Origin: Eutreptiella sp. 'Long Island Sound 2002' | Lineage: Eukaryota; Euglenozoa; Euglenophyceae; Eutreptiales; Eutreptiaceae | NCBI GenBank assembly: GCA_964036045.1 | Contig: OZ038379.1 | Location: forward strand, 186,396,495 to 186,460,494 | Length of the DNA stretch: 64,000 nucleotides | Direction of reading: 5' to 3' | Shown: piece after piece, positions 50,497 through 60,425 of the stretch | Layout of the letters: each line of letters begins with the position of its first letter | Numbering within the stretch: the first letter of the stretch is position 1 | Notes under the pieces: model-generated | Seen by the model: only the letters and a program-made list of their open reading frames with translations | What the model was told of the DNA's origin: nothing | Database searches by the model: none | Position numbers and translations under genes: made by a program

Positions 50497-51183
50497 CCGT
50501 TGCGTGACTTAAGGTCGGACAATCGAGGGATGTGCGATCATCGGAGCTCGAGGCAGCAGCGTTGGACGAGATTGTCTCAGGCACGCAGCTGTGCGCGAAA
50601 GATCCCTTCAGGACTCCTTCAGGGACTGGCCCTCGTCGTTGTGAAGGGCGTCATACTTTCAGCCTGGGAACCCTCCGCAACCAACAGAACCACCTCCCCC
50701 TCGTTACCCCGCAGTTCGGGACCCTGCTACGGCACGCCACCGTGTGACTGCTCCAGTTGGAAGCATAATTTCGCCGGAGAGAAGCAGTCTCACCGAGCCC
50801 AAGATCGCCCCAGAATGCCCAACAACTGCTTTCCATAGACGATGACACGGCTTACCCTCACCACGCCTCTTGGTGCGTGGCATTCCTGCATCCCGAAAAC
50901 GGTCATGGCATGCCAACAAAAGACGGATCGATCGCCACGCTGCGCAATGGGCCTGAAGATCGACAAGTTAGGGCCACGGTGCCTGTTCTCAGACTGCACG
51001 TCAGAGCCTGCTGACTGCTGCTCTCTATCGGGCGCTCTTGCCCGTCTGCTGCAGGAGGGCACCAGTGTGCTCTAAAGGGGGGGGGGAGGGCTGCACCCAG
51101 ACTGTCTGCATTTCGCTTCTGGCAGCCAATGAGCCCATGATACGGGGAAGGGGGCATAGAGGGCGGCCAGAGCGCTGGCACAC
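50497..51183. other. Lipase intron, 5' part, no gene assigned
   Basis: Open frames on both strands are Arg/Ser/Pro-rich and carry no recognisable domain. A G10 run lies at 51,077-51,086. Confidence 0.35.
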
Positions 51184-51351
51184 CTCAAGAATCTCCAGGT
51201 CGGCCTTCTCAGCCCATTCGAACAGCTTGGGGTGTTCGTTCATGGAGACGTAGTAGACGTGCACAGCGCACTGCGAAATAAGGGCCACGAAGTCGAACGA
51301 GTAGATGCCGGGGCACAGCAGCGCCAGGGCCCTGTTGATGTGGCAGCGCAA
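51184..51351 (-). CDS. Class 3 lipase, upstream exon (partial)
   Basis: The exon ends at GAG^GTGTGC and contributes NEHPKLFEWAEKADLEILE just before the FEDEETSTEAF helix of the next exon. Further upstream it has a hydrophobic stretch with VALISQCAVHVYYVSM. This matches the region before the oxyanion strand in class 3 lipases, where an aromatic/Cys-rich helix precedes an acidic DL-I segment. The 5' boundary is not resolved. The frame stays open upstream to about 51,400 and several CAG acceptors are possible, so 51,351 is only a working limit. No start codon or signal peptide can be placed and earlier exons are expected beyond the 10-bp repeat. Assignment rests on phase-0 joining and family register, not on a strong motif. 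Confidence 0.62.
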
Positions 51352-51439
51352 CCGACTGCTGGATGCAGCACGCGGCGTCCAGTGTGCACTGCCTGGCTGC
51401 CCAGTGGGTGCATATCGGCACAGACTATGTGCGCCCCTT

Positions 51440-51500
51440 CGTGCGTGCTGGGCGCTTACTATGTGCCTACGTGCCCTATGTGGTCACTACTTAGAGGATT
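51440..51500 (-). repeat. Inverted fragment of the 10-bp minisatellite
   Basis: On the minus strand this reads GGCACGTAGGCACATAGTA with the same spacing as the larger plus-strand array at 51,600-52,135. Confidence 0.5.
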
Positions 51501-51599
51501 CATACCCTCCTGCGGCCAGCGCCGCTACGAAGGACAAGAGGAAAGGGCAAGGCGCCTACAGCCTTTTTCTATGGTGCTGATGGCGCAGCGGGTGCTTAG

Positions 51600-52135
51600 A
51601 GCGCAGGTTGCATCCGCATGGTAGACACATAGTCGGCGCATGGTTGGCGCATGGTAGGCGCTTGGAGGTAGGCACAGAGTAGACGCATGGTACACGCAGG
51701 GTGGGCACGTAGTAGGCCTATAGTAGGTGTATAGCAGGCACATGGTACGCATATAGTCGGCACATAGTCGGTACATGCTGGGTGCATGGTCGGCGCATGG
51801 TAGGTGCATGGGAGACACATGGTCAGTCACATGGTCTGCACCCATGGCAGGTGCATGGTAGGCCCCATAGTAGGCCCATGGTACGCATTGATAGTAGGCA
51901 CACGGTATGTGCATATTCGGCGCATAGTACACACGTGGCATTCGCATAGTAGGTGGGCACATGGTAGACGCACAGTGGGCGCATGGTGAACACGTAGTAG
52001 GCACATGGTAGGTGCATAGCCCCATCGCAGGCGCATAGTAGGTGCACAATATTCGCATGGTATGCACACAGCAAACACATGGTAGGTGCATAATCGGTGC
52101 ATAGATGGCGGGCACAATAGTAGATGCATGTGGGC
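51600..52135 (+). repeat. Degenerate 10-bp minisatellite
   Basis: About 50 tandem copies of a loose decamer (GCATGGTAGG, with CATAGTAGGC, CACATAGTCG and similar variants). Homogeneity is much lower than in the 29-bp array, so it is older or not being homogenised. The minus strand stays open for over 200 codons as a Cys/Tyr/Pro-rich peptide (CAYHAPTMCPP and similar), which is repeat translation and not a protein. Confidence 0.85.
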
Positions 52136-52149
52136 AAAATAATATACAT

Positions 52150-52680
52150 CCATACATACATACATACATAGTCATAGTCATAGTCATCATCACTTATCAT
52201 GCTGTCTACCAGAGTTACCGGGCATCTTGCACCGACAGGTGGTTCCTGCCTTGCTCGATCCCGTGGGTCCCAGGGCTGCATGAGGTGGCCCACAACATGA
52301 CGGAGGACCCAGAAGACCGGGGATACCGGCCAACCAGGCTTTGGGGGCAGTGGCAACTGCGGAGCTTTAGCATTAGCTACGGCGACGAGCGCTGGCCCGT
52401 TGGATCGCCGGGGGTAAGGGGGCAAGGCATGGCATCACAGCAACAGTGCACCAAGTAGCAAGCAAGGGCGCTTCCTATGGGTGCACTGCAGCAACCGAGA
52501 ACCAAAGCACCATGCATGTGGCGAAACAAGGCCCCTTCGTTGTACTCCGTCCGGGTGTACTCCGCCAAATATGCCCCACTGCCCAAGTGCACCCTGAGCC
52601 CTCCTCTCGGTACCGCATATGCAATAGCCCATGGACTTGTAGCCAGGGTTTATGGGGAGCTCTAGCCTAGCCTAGCCTAG
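52150..52680 (+). repeat. 0.5-kb interspersed element, copy 1
   Basis: Starts with (CATA)n and GTCATA repeats. It then matches 53,761-54,277 at about 96% for 220 bases from ACCAGAGTTACCGGGC, decaying to about 80% at the far end, which is AGCCAGGGTTT and then GGGGAGCTC-AGCCTAGCC. Copy 1 ends in four TAGCC units. The element class is unknown. A fragment TGCTCGATCCC resembles a polymerase III B box, so a SINE is possible but unproven. Confidence 0.8.
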
Positions 52681-53227
52681 CCCTCAGCCTTCGTTGCCCC
52701 CATCTCCGTGTCGCATAGGTCATCAGTTTTTCCAGCCCATTTCAGGCGCCTCCCCTAGATCCCCTGCCCAAGACACCATAATTTATATAAGCACAATATA
52801 ACCTTCCCGTGCCGCCCAAAGACAGTAGCTGCACCCCATGAAGCCTCCCACAGGACCCCATATATAGTCGATAGCGCCCCATCCCCAGCTTTGCACACCA
52901 CCTTGCCCGCCTTGCTGCGCCTCGTTACCGCCACTCTCATTGCTCCGTGCGCCGGACAGCAATAACTACGACACAGGACATATGCAGCTCCTCACTGACG
53001 CCTACACTACCACGCCTTCGGCACCTCTTGCCTACTGCCACCGCCTTCGCCTTGCACCATGTGCCGCACACACCGCCACTAAGCCCCGCCTGGCCACAGT
53101 TCTCCCCCCACCCGTGCGCCCAACGCACTGCACCCGCCACCGCCACCGTCTCCGTCGCCATGCCACTGGACATGCGTGTAGAGGTCAAGCGGTTAAGCTA
53201 TGTACAGGCCCGCAAGCAGAGTCCCTC
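52681..53227. other. C-rich spacer, no gene recognised
   Basis: The plus strand is pyrimidine-rich. AT-rich words at about 52,779-52,800 (TTTATATAAG) and 52,860-52,867 (ATATATAG) resemble TATA boxes, but no downstream gene on the plus strand supports promoter use. Confidence 0.3.
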
Positions 53228-53595
53228 TAGTTCTCTTGAGGGGCCAGGGGATGCCCCGGTACCCCCTCTGAGTTGTTTCAAGGGGAAGAGGGACACCCCA
53301 ATACCTCCGTGAGTTGTTCTAGGGGTCACGGGACACCCCGGTACTCCCATTGATTTTCTCCCGGGGTCCGTGGGCGGCCCCCGTACCTCCCTGGGTTGGT
53401 CGTGAGGTGAGGGGACACCCCCATATCCCCACAGAATTTCTCTTGGGGCCCGTGGGCGCCCCGATACCTCCCTCGGTTGGTCCTGGGGTCAGGGGACCCC
53501 CCTATACCCCCACGAGGTTTCTCCCGGGGCCCGTGGGCAGCCCCAATACCTCCTTGAGTTGTTCCTGGGGTCAAGGGGCACCCCTATAGTATCTT
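53228..53595 (+). repeat. ~40-bp minisatellite, about nine copies
   Basis: Imperfect units start GAGTTGTT or GGTTGGTC. Each continues with C-TGGGGTC, then GGGACACCCC and ATACC. Alternate units have GGGCCCGTGGGC in the middle, so the true period may be a dimer of about 80 bp. Open frames through it are artefacts. Confidence 0.8.
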
Positions 53596-53760
53596 CGCCG
53601 TACCCCTAGACTCCACGTGCGTACACCCCTCAAAGCCCATATTGCCTGCACCGAGTCCTCCTGCCAACCACATTACCCACCCGTCACTCACTAGCGGTAC
53701 ACACCACCTCTTCGTCTCTCGTGTGGCCATCCACACTGCTGCAGCCCCACACCGAGTCAG

Positions 53761-54277
53761 GTACATACATACATACATACATACATACATAGTCATAGTC
53801 ATAGTCATCATCACTTATCATGTTTCCTACCAGAGTTACCGGGCATCTTGCACCGACAGGTGGTTCCTGCCTTGCTCGATCCCGTGGGTCCCAGGGCTGC
53901 ATGAGGTGGCCCACAACATGACGGAGGACCCAGAAGACCGGGGATACCGGCCAACTAGGCTTTGGGGGCAGTGGCAACTGCAGAGCGTTAGCATTAGCTA
54001 CGGCGACGAGCGCTGGCCCGTTGGATCGCCGGGGGTAACGGGGCAAGGCATAGCATCACAACAGCACATCAACAAGCAGAAAGCAAGGGCGCTTCCTATG
54101 GGTGCAATGCGGCAACCAAGCAACAAAGCAGCATGCATGCGGCAAAGGTGTCATCCCTTGATACCCTTTGACCCTTTGACATATCCACCCCTCAGCCCAC
54201 GTGCACCCTGCAACCGGTATTGCACATGCAAGAGACCACGGACGCGTAGCCAGGGTTTCTGGGGAGCTCCAGCCTAG
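53761..54277 (+). repeat. 0.5-kb interspersed element, copy 2
   Basis: This is the second copy of 52,150-52,680, offset by 1,621 bases, in the same orientation and again starting in a CATA microsatellite. It ends at AGCTCCAGCCTAGCC, exactly where the 149-bp tandem duplication begins. Confidence 0.8.
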
Positions 54278-54575
54278 CCCGTTTTCAAGGCTTTTTGGGG
54301 CCCCAGAGAGGCTAAAATGGCTCAAACCAGGCTCCAAATGGGCTCATGTCACTTGTTTGCGCACCCAAATGGTTCAAGATCAATTTGGAAAAACATCTTT
54401 TTGACCCATTTTTGGTCCCACAACGGCCCATTTTCAAGGCATTTTGGGATTTTCGGGGGGCCTAGACGTGTCACCACGGGCTCAAAACGGGCTCAAAACA
54501 CTTGTGTGAGCATCCCAAGTGGTCGAGGAACAACTTTGGAAAAAAAATTTTCCCGCCCCAGGGACCCTGGTGGAC
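54277..54575 (+). repeat. 149-bp imperfect tandem duplication
   Basis: GCCC(G/A)TTTTCAAGG starts both units, at 54,277 and 54,426. GGGCTCA, ACTTGTGTGAG or ACTTGTTTGCG, and TTTGGAAAAA follow at matching positions. Identity is roughly 65-70%. Confidence 0.65.
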
Positions 54576-55288
54576 CCACCGTTGGCCCCCACCGTGCGTG
54601 GCCTGTGCTGAACTCTGGCTCCACCAAGTGACTAGTGATGCGGGGCTGTAGGCATCTCGCTGGGCGCTTCTGAGGCCTGGAAACCACAAAACGGTGGGGA
54701 GTTACGGGTGGACTAGGTGCCCTCGGATTTGGGATTTGAGGCGTGTAGCCCAAGATAGGGCGTGTTCTTGGTTTTGGAGTTTGTTGACACAAACTGCGCA
54801 CAATCTAGGGCATGTTTAGCCTTTTTTTTTTGCCGTTTCTTAGACATATCGTGAGTTAGAGGGCAACAAAGGGCTCTTTGTCACAGGGAAGTCAAAGCGC
54901 ATGTGGAGTGTAGCAGCCGTTTCCCTTTGTTTGGCCGTTTTGAATGGAGTCCAGGGCCGTTTTGGCACACAAAAAAAGGCTGTTTTTCGCCAACAATTGC
55001 ACAGAGTTTGGGGGGGCACCTCCCGACTTGGTGGCTACGCCCCGGGGCGCCATCGGTGAGTTGGGGGCTCAAAGTGTACACAATGCACAGCAAAAAGCAG
55101 GGCTCAACGGTTTAAGAATAACATCAAAATCTGTGTGGCAGTAACAATTGGGTGCAAAAAACCTGCAGGTTGTCACTCGATTTTCGCCACATGCTTTACA
55201 CAATGATGTGCACATGATATGGTTTCCATGCTGTGGTTGTGTTGATGACCCACCCTATCCTGCCCACATGTGTCCCTGCGCTTACCAC
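54576..55288. other. No gene recognised
   Basis: No frame looks convincingly coding. A T10 run is at about 54,822-54,831. This stretch lies downstream (3') of the membrane-protein gene and could hold its last exon or 3' UTR. Confidence 0.35.
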
Positions 55289-55565
55289 TCACGGTACAAC
55301 AATAGCCAAAACGGAAAGGGAAGTGTTGTTGTTGTTGTTGCTGCTGCTAGCTAGATTTAAGGGGAGAGGGGAGTAAACATTTGCAAATGCAATTGTGTGG
55401 GCAGAAAATACGAGAGAAATAACTGCAACAAATTTCTCAACATTTCGGGGAGGGGGGGGGGGGCACAAAACGACACATGCTGCTTCATGATGGCTGTGAC
55501 TTATTGTTGCAGATGTGGTGTGCATCTGTTCCTGTTGTAGGTGCCGGGCAGAAGTGGGCCAAAAC

Positions 55566-55945
55566 CTGTTGATATAAACCATGTCCGACTTGCTGACTTG
55601 GTAGGAGGCCGCGATACTCACGATGGCGGCAAGGAGCACAATGCAGGGGATGACGATGAACCCAGCCACAAGGAAGCGCCTGCCGGTGGTGTCTGGGCAC
55701 GAGTCCCCAGTGCATATTACTGCGAAATACCCCACCAGGAGGAGGATCAGGTAGATGGTCCCCTGCAAAATCAGGCCGTCCAAGAAGCCAATGCCTTCCA
55801 AAGCGTTGCCTTTGGCAGATTGTCTCAGCACGTCCTTGGGGTCGGTCACGTGTTGGACTGGTTGGAGTGGTTTGCCCGGATGCTTTTTCTTCGCTGCCTT
55901 TTTCTCTGCCTTCTTCCGTCTGGCGTCTTCCTCTTCATCAAGGAC
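55566..55945 (-). CDS. Multi-pass membrane protein, downstream exon
   Basis: The exon starts after CACCCTCAG^ at GTC CTT GAT, phase 0. It encodes a Lys/Glu-rich cytosolic-type segment (VLDEEEDARRKKAEKKAAKKK), then two membrane helices at exon residues 57-79 and 91-113. I end it at a CAACAG^GTTTTG donor (55,566). The frame stays open to 55,289, but that part runs through a C12 tract and an Asn run made by a TTG microsatellite, so it is probably intronic or untranslated. No domain is recognised. It is assigned to the same gene as 56,392-57,597 because strand, phase and membrane character agree. Confidence 0.55.
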
Positions 55946-56391
55946 CTGAGGGTGGGAGGGAAGCATCATGAGGACAGTGTGTTGCGGTGCGGCCACTCCC
56001 ATCCTCAAGACCAGACAGGCACATTGGAGATGAGAGATTTAGAGCATGAACAAAAAGAATAGATTTGGAAAACCGAATCAATGGGTTCTTGCGGAAGGTG
56101 ACAAAACGGCACATGGGCCGTTGGGGGCGATAGGAAGCGATGGACGGAACAGGCTATCACCTTGCAGGGGGTTGCAGGGGATCCCTCCAGCCCCTCCCAC
56201 ACCTACCATTATCGTCGCTCTTGGGGTCCGGTGCTTTGTCCCGGCGATGCAACGCACACGCAAGTGCCGTCCGTGACACACAACTTGTGCCCCCCCACAA
56301 ACGGTACCGAGGGGTGCGGACGCTGCTGGTAGCACCAGTCCCGCCCCCCCCCCAGCCCCAGCGAGCACGCACAGCACAACAAGGCAAGGAC
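55946..56391 (-). other. Membrane-protein intron (446 bp) with 9-bp direct repeats
   Basis: The proposed donor is TGCGAG^GTCCTTG and the acceptor is CCTCAG^GTCCTTG. AGGTCCTTG is present at both ends, so the exact cut point is ambiguous within the repeat but the product is the same. The donor is weak compared with GTRAGT. The repeat is what insertion of an intron-sized element with target duplication would leave. Confidence 0.5.
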
Positions 56392-57597
56392 CTCGCACGT
56401 AGCTTTGGTGAGCTTCACACCCTCAATATCCTCGGGTTTGTAGTGCGTTGCCTTGAGGTTCAGCAGCCACGGCGTCACAACACGATTCCATGACCAGACC
56501 AGCGTGATCAAGAACAGGAGGAGCATGACATCGATGGTGATAGTGACGGCGCCCTTCTCGCCTTCGTACTCCATGTATGTCACCGCCACGGTCATGTACA
56601 GGGCCAGCAGGAGCGATGCGAGCCCGATGAGTGGCGCGCTCAACAGCAGCGAGAAAGTGGGCTTGGCCGAGAAGGCGACCTGCTGCACGTAGTTGAGGAG
56701 GGGAAGGAGGATCAGCAGCAGAGTGATGCCGAACATCGCGGCGGTCCAGCCGGTGGAGATGTTGAAGAGGATGCTCAGGACGCGTTGCATGATCAGGATA
56801 TTCCAGTACAAGATCCACGACCCGCCCGAGCACACAATGTCAAACACTTTGGACAGTGTCACCTTCGCGTTCGGGTCCGCCACGGAGACACTAAAGATGG
56901 CGAGCAGGGACCGGGTGCATAGCCACAGGCAGACAAGGAGTGCAATGGCCACGAAGACGGCCTGGGCGATCTGGCTGGCGGTGACGTCGTTAGTGTTTAT
57001 CGTTGTCCCCAAGTCGAAGCCGTAGGTGGAGGGCGTGATGCAAAGGATGACCAGTTGCATGGCGGCCACGGCGAGGATCAACAGGGTGACCCCGAGCAGG
57101 ACGCGGTGGATCACGGGGGTAGCACCGTGGGGCAAGTACCGCCTTTGCACGAACTCATCCATCAGTGTGTCAGTGAGGCGTTCTGTTGGGGTCACCCCGT
57201 GGGGATTGCCACTATCCCTGTCTGGAGGAAGGGGGTGGAGCTCGTGCTGCGGCGAGTTGGAGGGCGTCACCGGTGAGGTTTCCCACCTGGCCTTGGGGCT
57301 CTCCGCGGGAGCATTCTCCCAAACGGGGCAGATCACAGAGCGGTCGCGTTGCGGCCGGAAACTGGGGTAGGACGGCGGGAAATACTGCGAGTGGACCGGG
57401 GGTGCCCCGGGGCCCGGTGGCGGGGCTTGCGTGCTGACAACGAACAAATATTCCGGAGTTGGGGTAGGAGGACATGGCTCCGTTTGCCATGGGGTCATGG
57501 AGGGTCCATAGTTGTTGCGACACATGAGGCCAATCTGGTGAAAGGGTTGCCAGGCTTGGTGTGTAGGGCGCACACTTGCAAGGGACAGGGAAGGCAT
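56392..57597 (-). CDS. Multi-pass membrane protein, main exon
   Basis: The frame is open from 57,612. The first ATG is at 57,597 (MPSLSL) and another at 57,525 (MCRNN) is possible. Numbering from 57,612: residues 1-160 are Pro/Ser-rich and probably disordered, ending in DEFVQRRYLPHG. Hydrophobic helices follow at about 168-192, 213-240, 266-285, 287-308, 319-345 and 356-376, then a KATHYKPEDIEGVKLTKA segment before the splice. With the next exon the protein would have about eight helices. The family is not recognised, and no transporter signature, channel filter or enzyme motif is visible. The long proline-rich N-terminus before the first helix argues against a cleaved signal peptide. The start is uncertain, since an upstream exon could exist. 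Confidence 0.65.
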
Positions 57598-57612
57598 ATC
57601 TCGCGGACTCAA

Positions 57613-58156
57613 ATCCGCTCGCGACTCTCAACCGTCTTTGTTTGCATGGTGGTGGAACAAGGAGGACTCGCCATGGAACGGCATGGGGCCTTTGGGGATT
57701 GGACAATAGGCACCATGCCCATCGCTTTCCCATCCAAGTGCAAGGTGTGCATCACAAGCTGGCTTTCTTGGTCTGGCGCCCACTCCTGACCCGAAGCCCC
57801 ACCTCATGTTTCCACGTCGAAAGCGCCCATGGAGACCACGTGAGACAAAATTCATGCGAATTGAAAACATTTTTTGTCACCTCAAGCAGCACATCTTGAA
57901 CTATTCTAGGCACTTTCTTGTTCTTTCCGACCGAGTGCTTTTTGCACAATCAAGAACTACCACATTTTGCCACAACCGCGCATCATGAAGTGGAAATGTG
58001 GTGGCCTATGTATGGACACAAAATGGACGAACAATGCCACTTCCCTCCCGCGTTACGGTTACACCCGCTAGAAAGGAGGGGTGAGTGGTGGGGACATGGG
58101 GGATAGGAGTGGCATACCCATGGGAAGAAGTCCCTCATGAGGTTTCGATGTGGTGG
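57613..58156. other. Intergenic, no feature recognised
   Basis: AT-richer sequence upstream of the membrane-protein gene. It may hold that gene's promoter or 5' exon, but no motif is strong enough to mark. Confidence 0.3.
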
Positions 58157-58335
58157 TCATGCTTTTGTCAAATTTTCCACTGAGTGACCCTTCTTCTCGG
58201 CATCGAACTCTATTTCTCTCATTTTGTCTCTCATGAGCTCAAAATGGGGCGGGCATCTCTTTTTTCTTTTCAACATTTTTAGTTTCATGTTGTCATCCAA
58301 TTTAGGTTTTTCCGAAACGGAATTCCGCCCCCAAG
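58157..58335 (-). CDS. Possible terminal exon, Lys-rich
   Basis: After a good acceptor (TTTGCTCGCCCTTGCAG) the minus strand reads about 58 residues to a TGA. They include KPKLDDNMKLKMLKRKKR and ELMRDKMREIEFDAEKK, which is highly charged and helical. Base composition is AT-richer than in the neighbours. It is too short to assign. It may belong to a host gene whose other exons are interrupted by the retroelement, or be chance. Confidence 0.22.
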
Positions 58336-58654
58336 CTGCAAGGGCGAGCAAACACGTACAAGAACTCCTCAGACAGACATGATCATATCCATGAGGCTAG
58401 TGCAAAAAGTGAGCAGCACAGTGGCGATGGTCCAGTTGGTCCGGGTCGGATAAGCACACGCACATGCATGCTACATGGTCCTCTGACAGTGGTATACCCT
58501 GCGTCTGCAACCGCGGCATACTTAACTCCTCGTCCCCTCACGCCCTCTCATCAACGCTGTGCTGTCACCCATACACACCAACCCGCCTTTCGTTCTCGTA
58601 CTTACACTCACCTGTCCTATATTCAAAGGATCAGCAATATTCTGCACTGCACCA

Positions 58655-59345
58655 TCAAACAGCAAAGGAATCCCCAGACGTGTCCACTCCCAGGTGCGCT
58701 GCGCGCGCCTGCTTGCCCTCCCTGACCCACGTGGTCACAGAGCCCAGGGATATCAGGCCCGAGAGGCCGTATCTTCGAACAAACTTTTGAAGACAGGGCA
58801 ACCACCAATGCTTGGGGTAAGAATTCCACCCCACTCCCCAGACCAGGGACCTGAAATTAGCCACAATATCCTCCTGGGATGCAGCGTACCAGACGGATTT
58901 CAAAAACAGCGAGGGCAACATCGAGGTCAGTGTGAATCTAGCATTGGCAGACCCCGCTGGAACCCACCGAAGCCACTCGCCACATGTCGCGCCTTCCGTT
59001 AGGCTCCAGATAACTCCCTTCCTGGTCAGTGCAAACCCCAGTGGCAGGACACGCCAGGCACATTCCCCCCAGGTCGCACAGACAGACGTGGGTTCCCATT
59101 TTAAGGGAATACCGTACAAACAATTCAAGAGGACCATGACTGCCTCGCGGACTTTGGGGAACAATGCAGGGCAAATGTTCATAAATATAATGTAGATATT
59201 GTCACGAAAACGAGAAAAGAGTACACCTGGCTGTGCAGAAACAGGGGGCTCAGGATCTGAAACCCCCGCTTGGCCTCCCCAATGACACACTCCACAGGAT
59301 CCAGCTCCTTGAAGAAGTCGTTCAGCAGCGCCCTGTCACGGGGGG
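58655..59345 (-). pseudogene. Reverse transcriptase, motif C and thumb segment
   Basis: From about 59,345 to 59,220 one frame reads RDRALLNDFFKELDPVE and IGEAKRGFQILSPLFLHS. The frame then shifts to SRFRDNIYIIF, with F-R-D-N at 59,209-59,198, followed by a helix and thumb-like region (KVREAVMVLLNCLYGIPLKW) to a stop at 58,655. The catalytic box of most reverse transcriptases is YxDD. Here the first Asp is kept and the second is Asn. Known RT families tolerate change at the second position better than the first, so activity in intact relatives is possible. Confidence 0.65.
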
Positions 59346-60425
59346 GGGTGCACACGCCACGACGGTCCCCATGCGCCCATCAGGAGCAGCATCCCAGAGG
59401 GACGTCGCCAGCAGGTCGATGCGGACACCTGAAATGTCCAGAGATCCAAACGAAAAATCTGTGGGGCTCCACCACCCCCCAAAACCATCCTGCCTCAAAA
59501 TTCCCCGAAACACTGACGCGCGGTCAGTGCTCGCCAGAACTCTGCCATGAGAATGGGAAGGGTGAGAGGAGGCATGTACCTGCTCTACCGGGTCAGTAAC
59601 TGACAAGCAGACATCAGAAATATCGACCGGCACCCTGGGATCACACGCACGTGCACGGAGAGCCTCTTGCCAAGCCTTCATGAGCTCTGGCTTCCGCTCA
59701 CCGAAAACCCATCCCAGCTCACGGGCCAACGCCCAAAGCTCGGCTAGTTGAGCAGACAAGTGCCCCCCAATAGGAACCCCACGATCCCCCTGCCGTAACA
59801 GAAGCTGGCCCAGCACCACACCTGTGTTGTGATGCAGGTCCCACTCAACAAAGGCCAGCAATTCTGACCTGGAGATCACCCGAAAATCTGCACAGGTGGC
59901 TGTGCCGATGCGATCCAGGGTCTTCTCCCCAGATTTATGCAGAGAAAAGAATTCCGCACAGCCGCGTCGTTCGCACTCCAGAAGGGTGAAAATCAAATTA
60001 AGTGAGGGTACTACATCGTCCTTAGGTATGTGCCAGAACATGTCGGCCATGTCGGCCTCATCCGGCTGCACCGTGCTCCACACTGGCATGAACCTCCCTA
60101 AAGATCCCAGCATATCACGAACACCCATCATGGTAGGCATACCCAATGTCTGAAGAAGCCTATACACTTCACTCACAACAAGCTGCAGTGACCGGCTAAT
60201 CAGTCGTGCATAAGAACGGAGGATGTGAAACTTGAATGACACAATGTCGCGCCATTTGACACACGCCTCCGCTCCCTGTTCCACCGTCTTCCATTTTAAA
60301 ATTGAAAAAATGGAAGGCGCCCCAAACAGCGCCTTGGGTCGATGTTGTCGTGGACCCGGGTCTGCGTCGTCCAAAGGAGTCGCATCCATTGGGTCAGGGT
60401 ACATTGAATTCACATGATCGGCAGC
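59322..60425 (-). pseudogene. Reverse transcriptase, motifs A and B segment
   Basis: This is the same frame as the 60,426-61,160 segment, separated by one TAG. Numbered from the GTG at 60,413, the block ADMADMFWHIP (residues 120-130) is RT motif A with its catalytic Asp (D124), and QGDRGVPIGGHLSAQLAEL (208-226) is motif B. Upstream FKFHILRSYARLI and VRDMLGSLGRFMPVWST fit the fingers. The frame fails at a run of nine G/C bases at 59,340-59,348, beyond which a neighbouring frame continues sensibly. Confidence 0.7.

Larger units (their letters stand above)
6970..51183 (-). other. Inferred giant lipase intron (44.2 kb)
   Basis: The donor is CTTGAG^GTGTGC at 51,183 and the acceptor is CATCAG^GTGTTC at 6,970, both phase 0. 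The joined protein reads DLEILE then VFEDEETSTEAF, which places an acidic helix before the FAGT strand where fungal class 3 lipases have DLKIIK and the T-N-A helix. The intron holds both blocks of the 29-bp minisatellite, the TIR-flanked insertion and an uncharacterised ORF. Both splice junctions carry the same hexamer AGGTGT. This is inference from phase, strand and family alignment. No transcript is available here. Confidence 0.65.

Noticed and set aside
51525-52193. Cys/Tyr-rich 222-residue protein on the minus strand
   Set aside because: It is a direct translation of the degenerate 10-bp minisatellite.
52779-52867. TATA-box promoters
   Set aside because: The AT words are present, but no supported gene starts downstream on either strand at a suitable distance.
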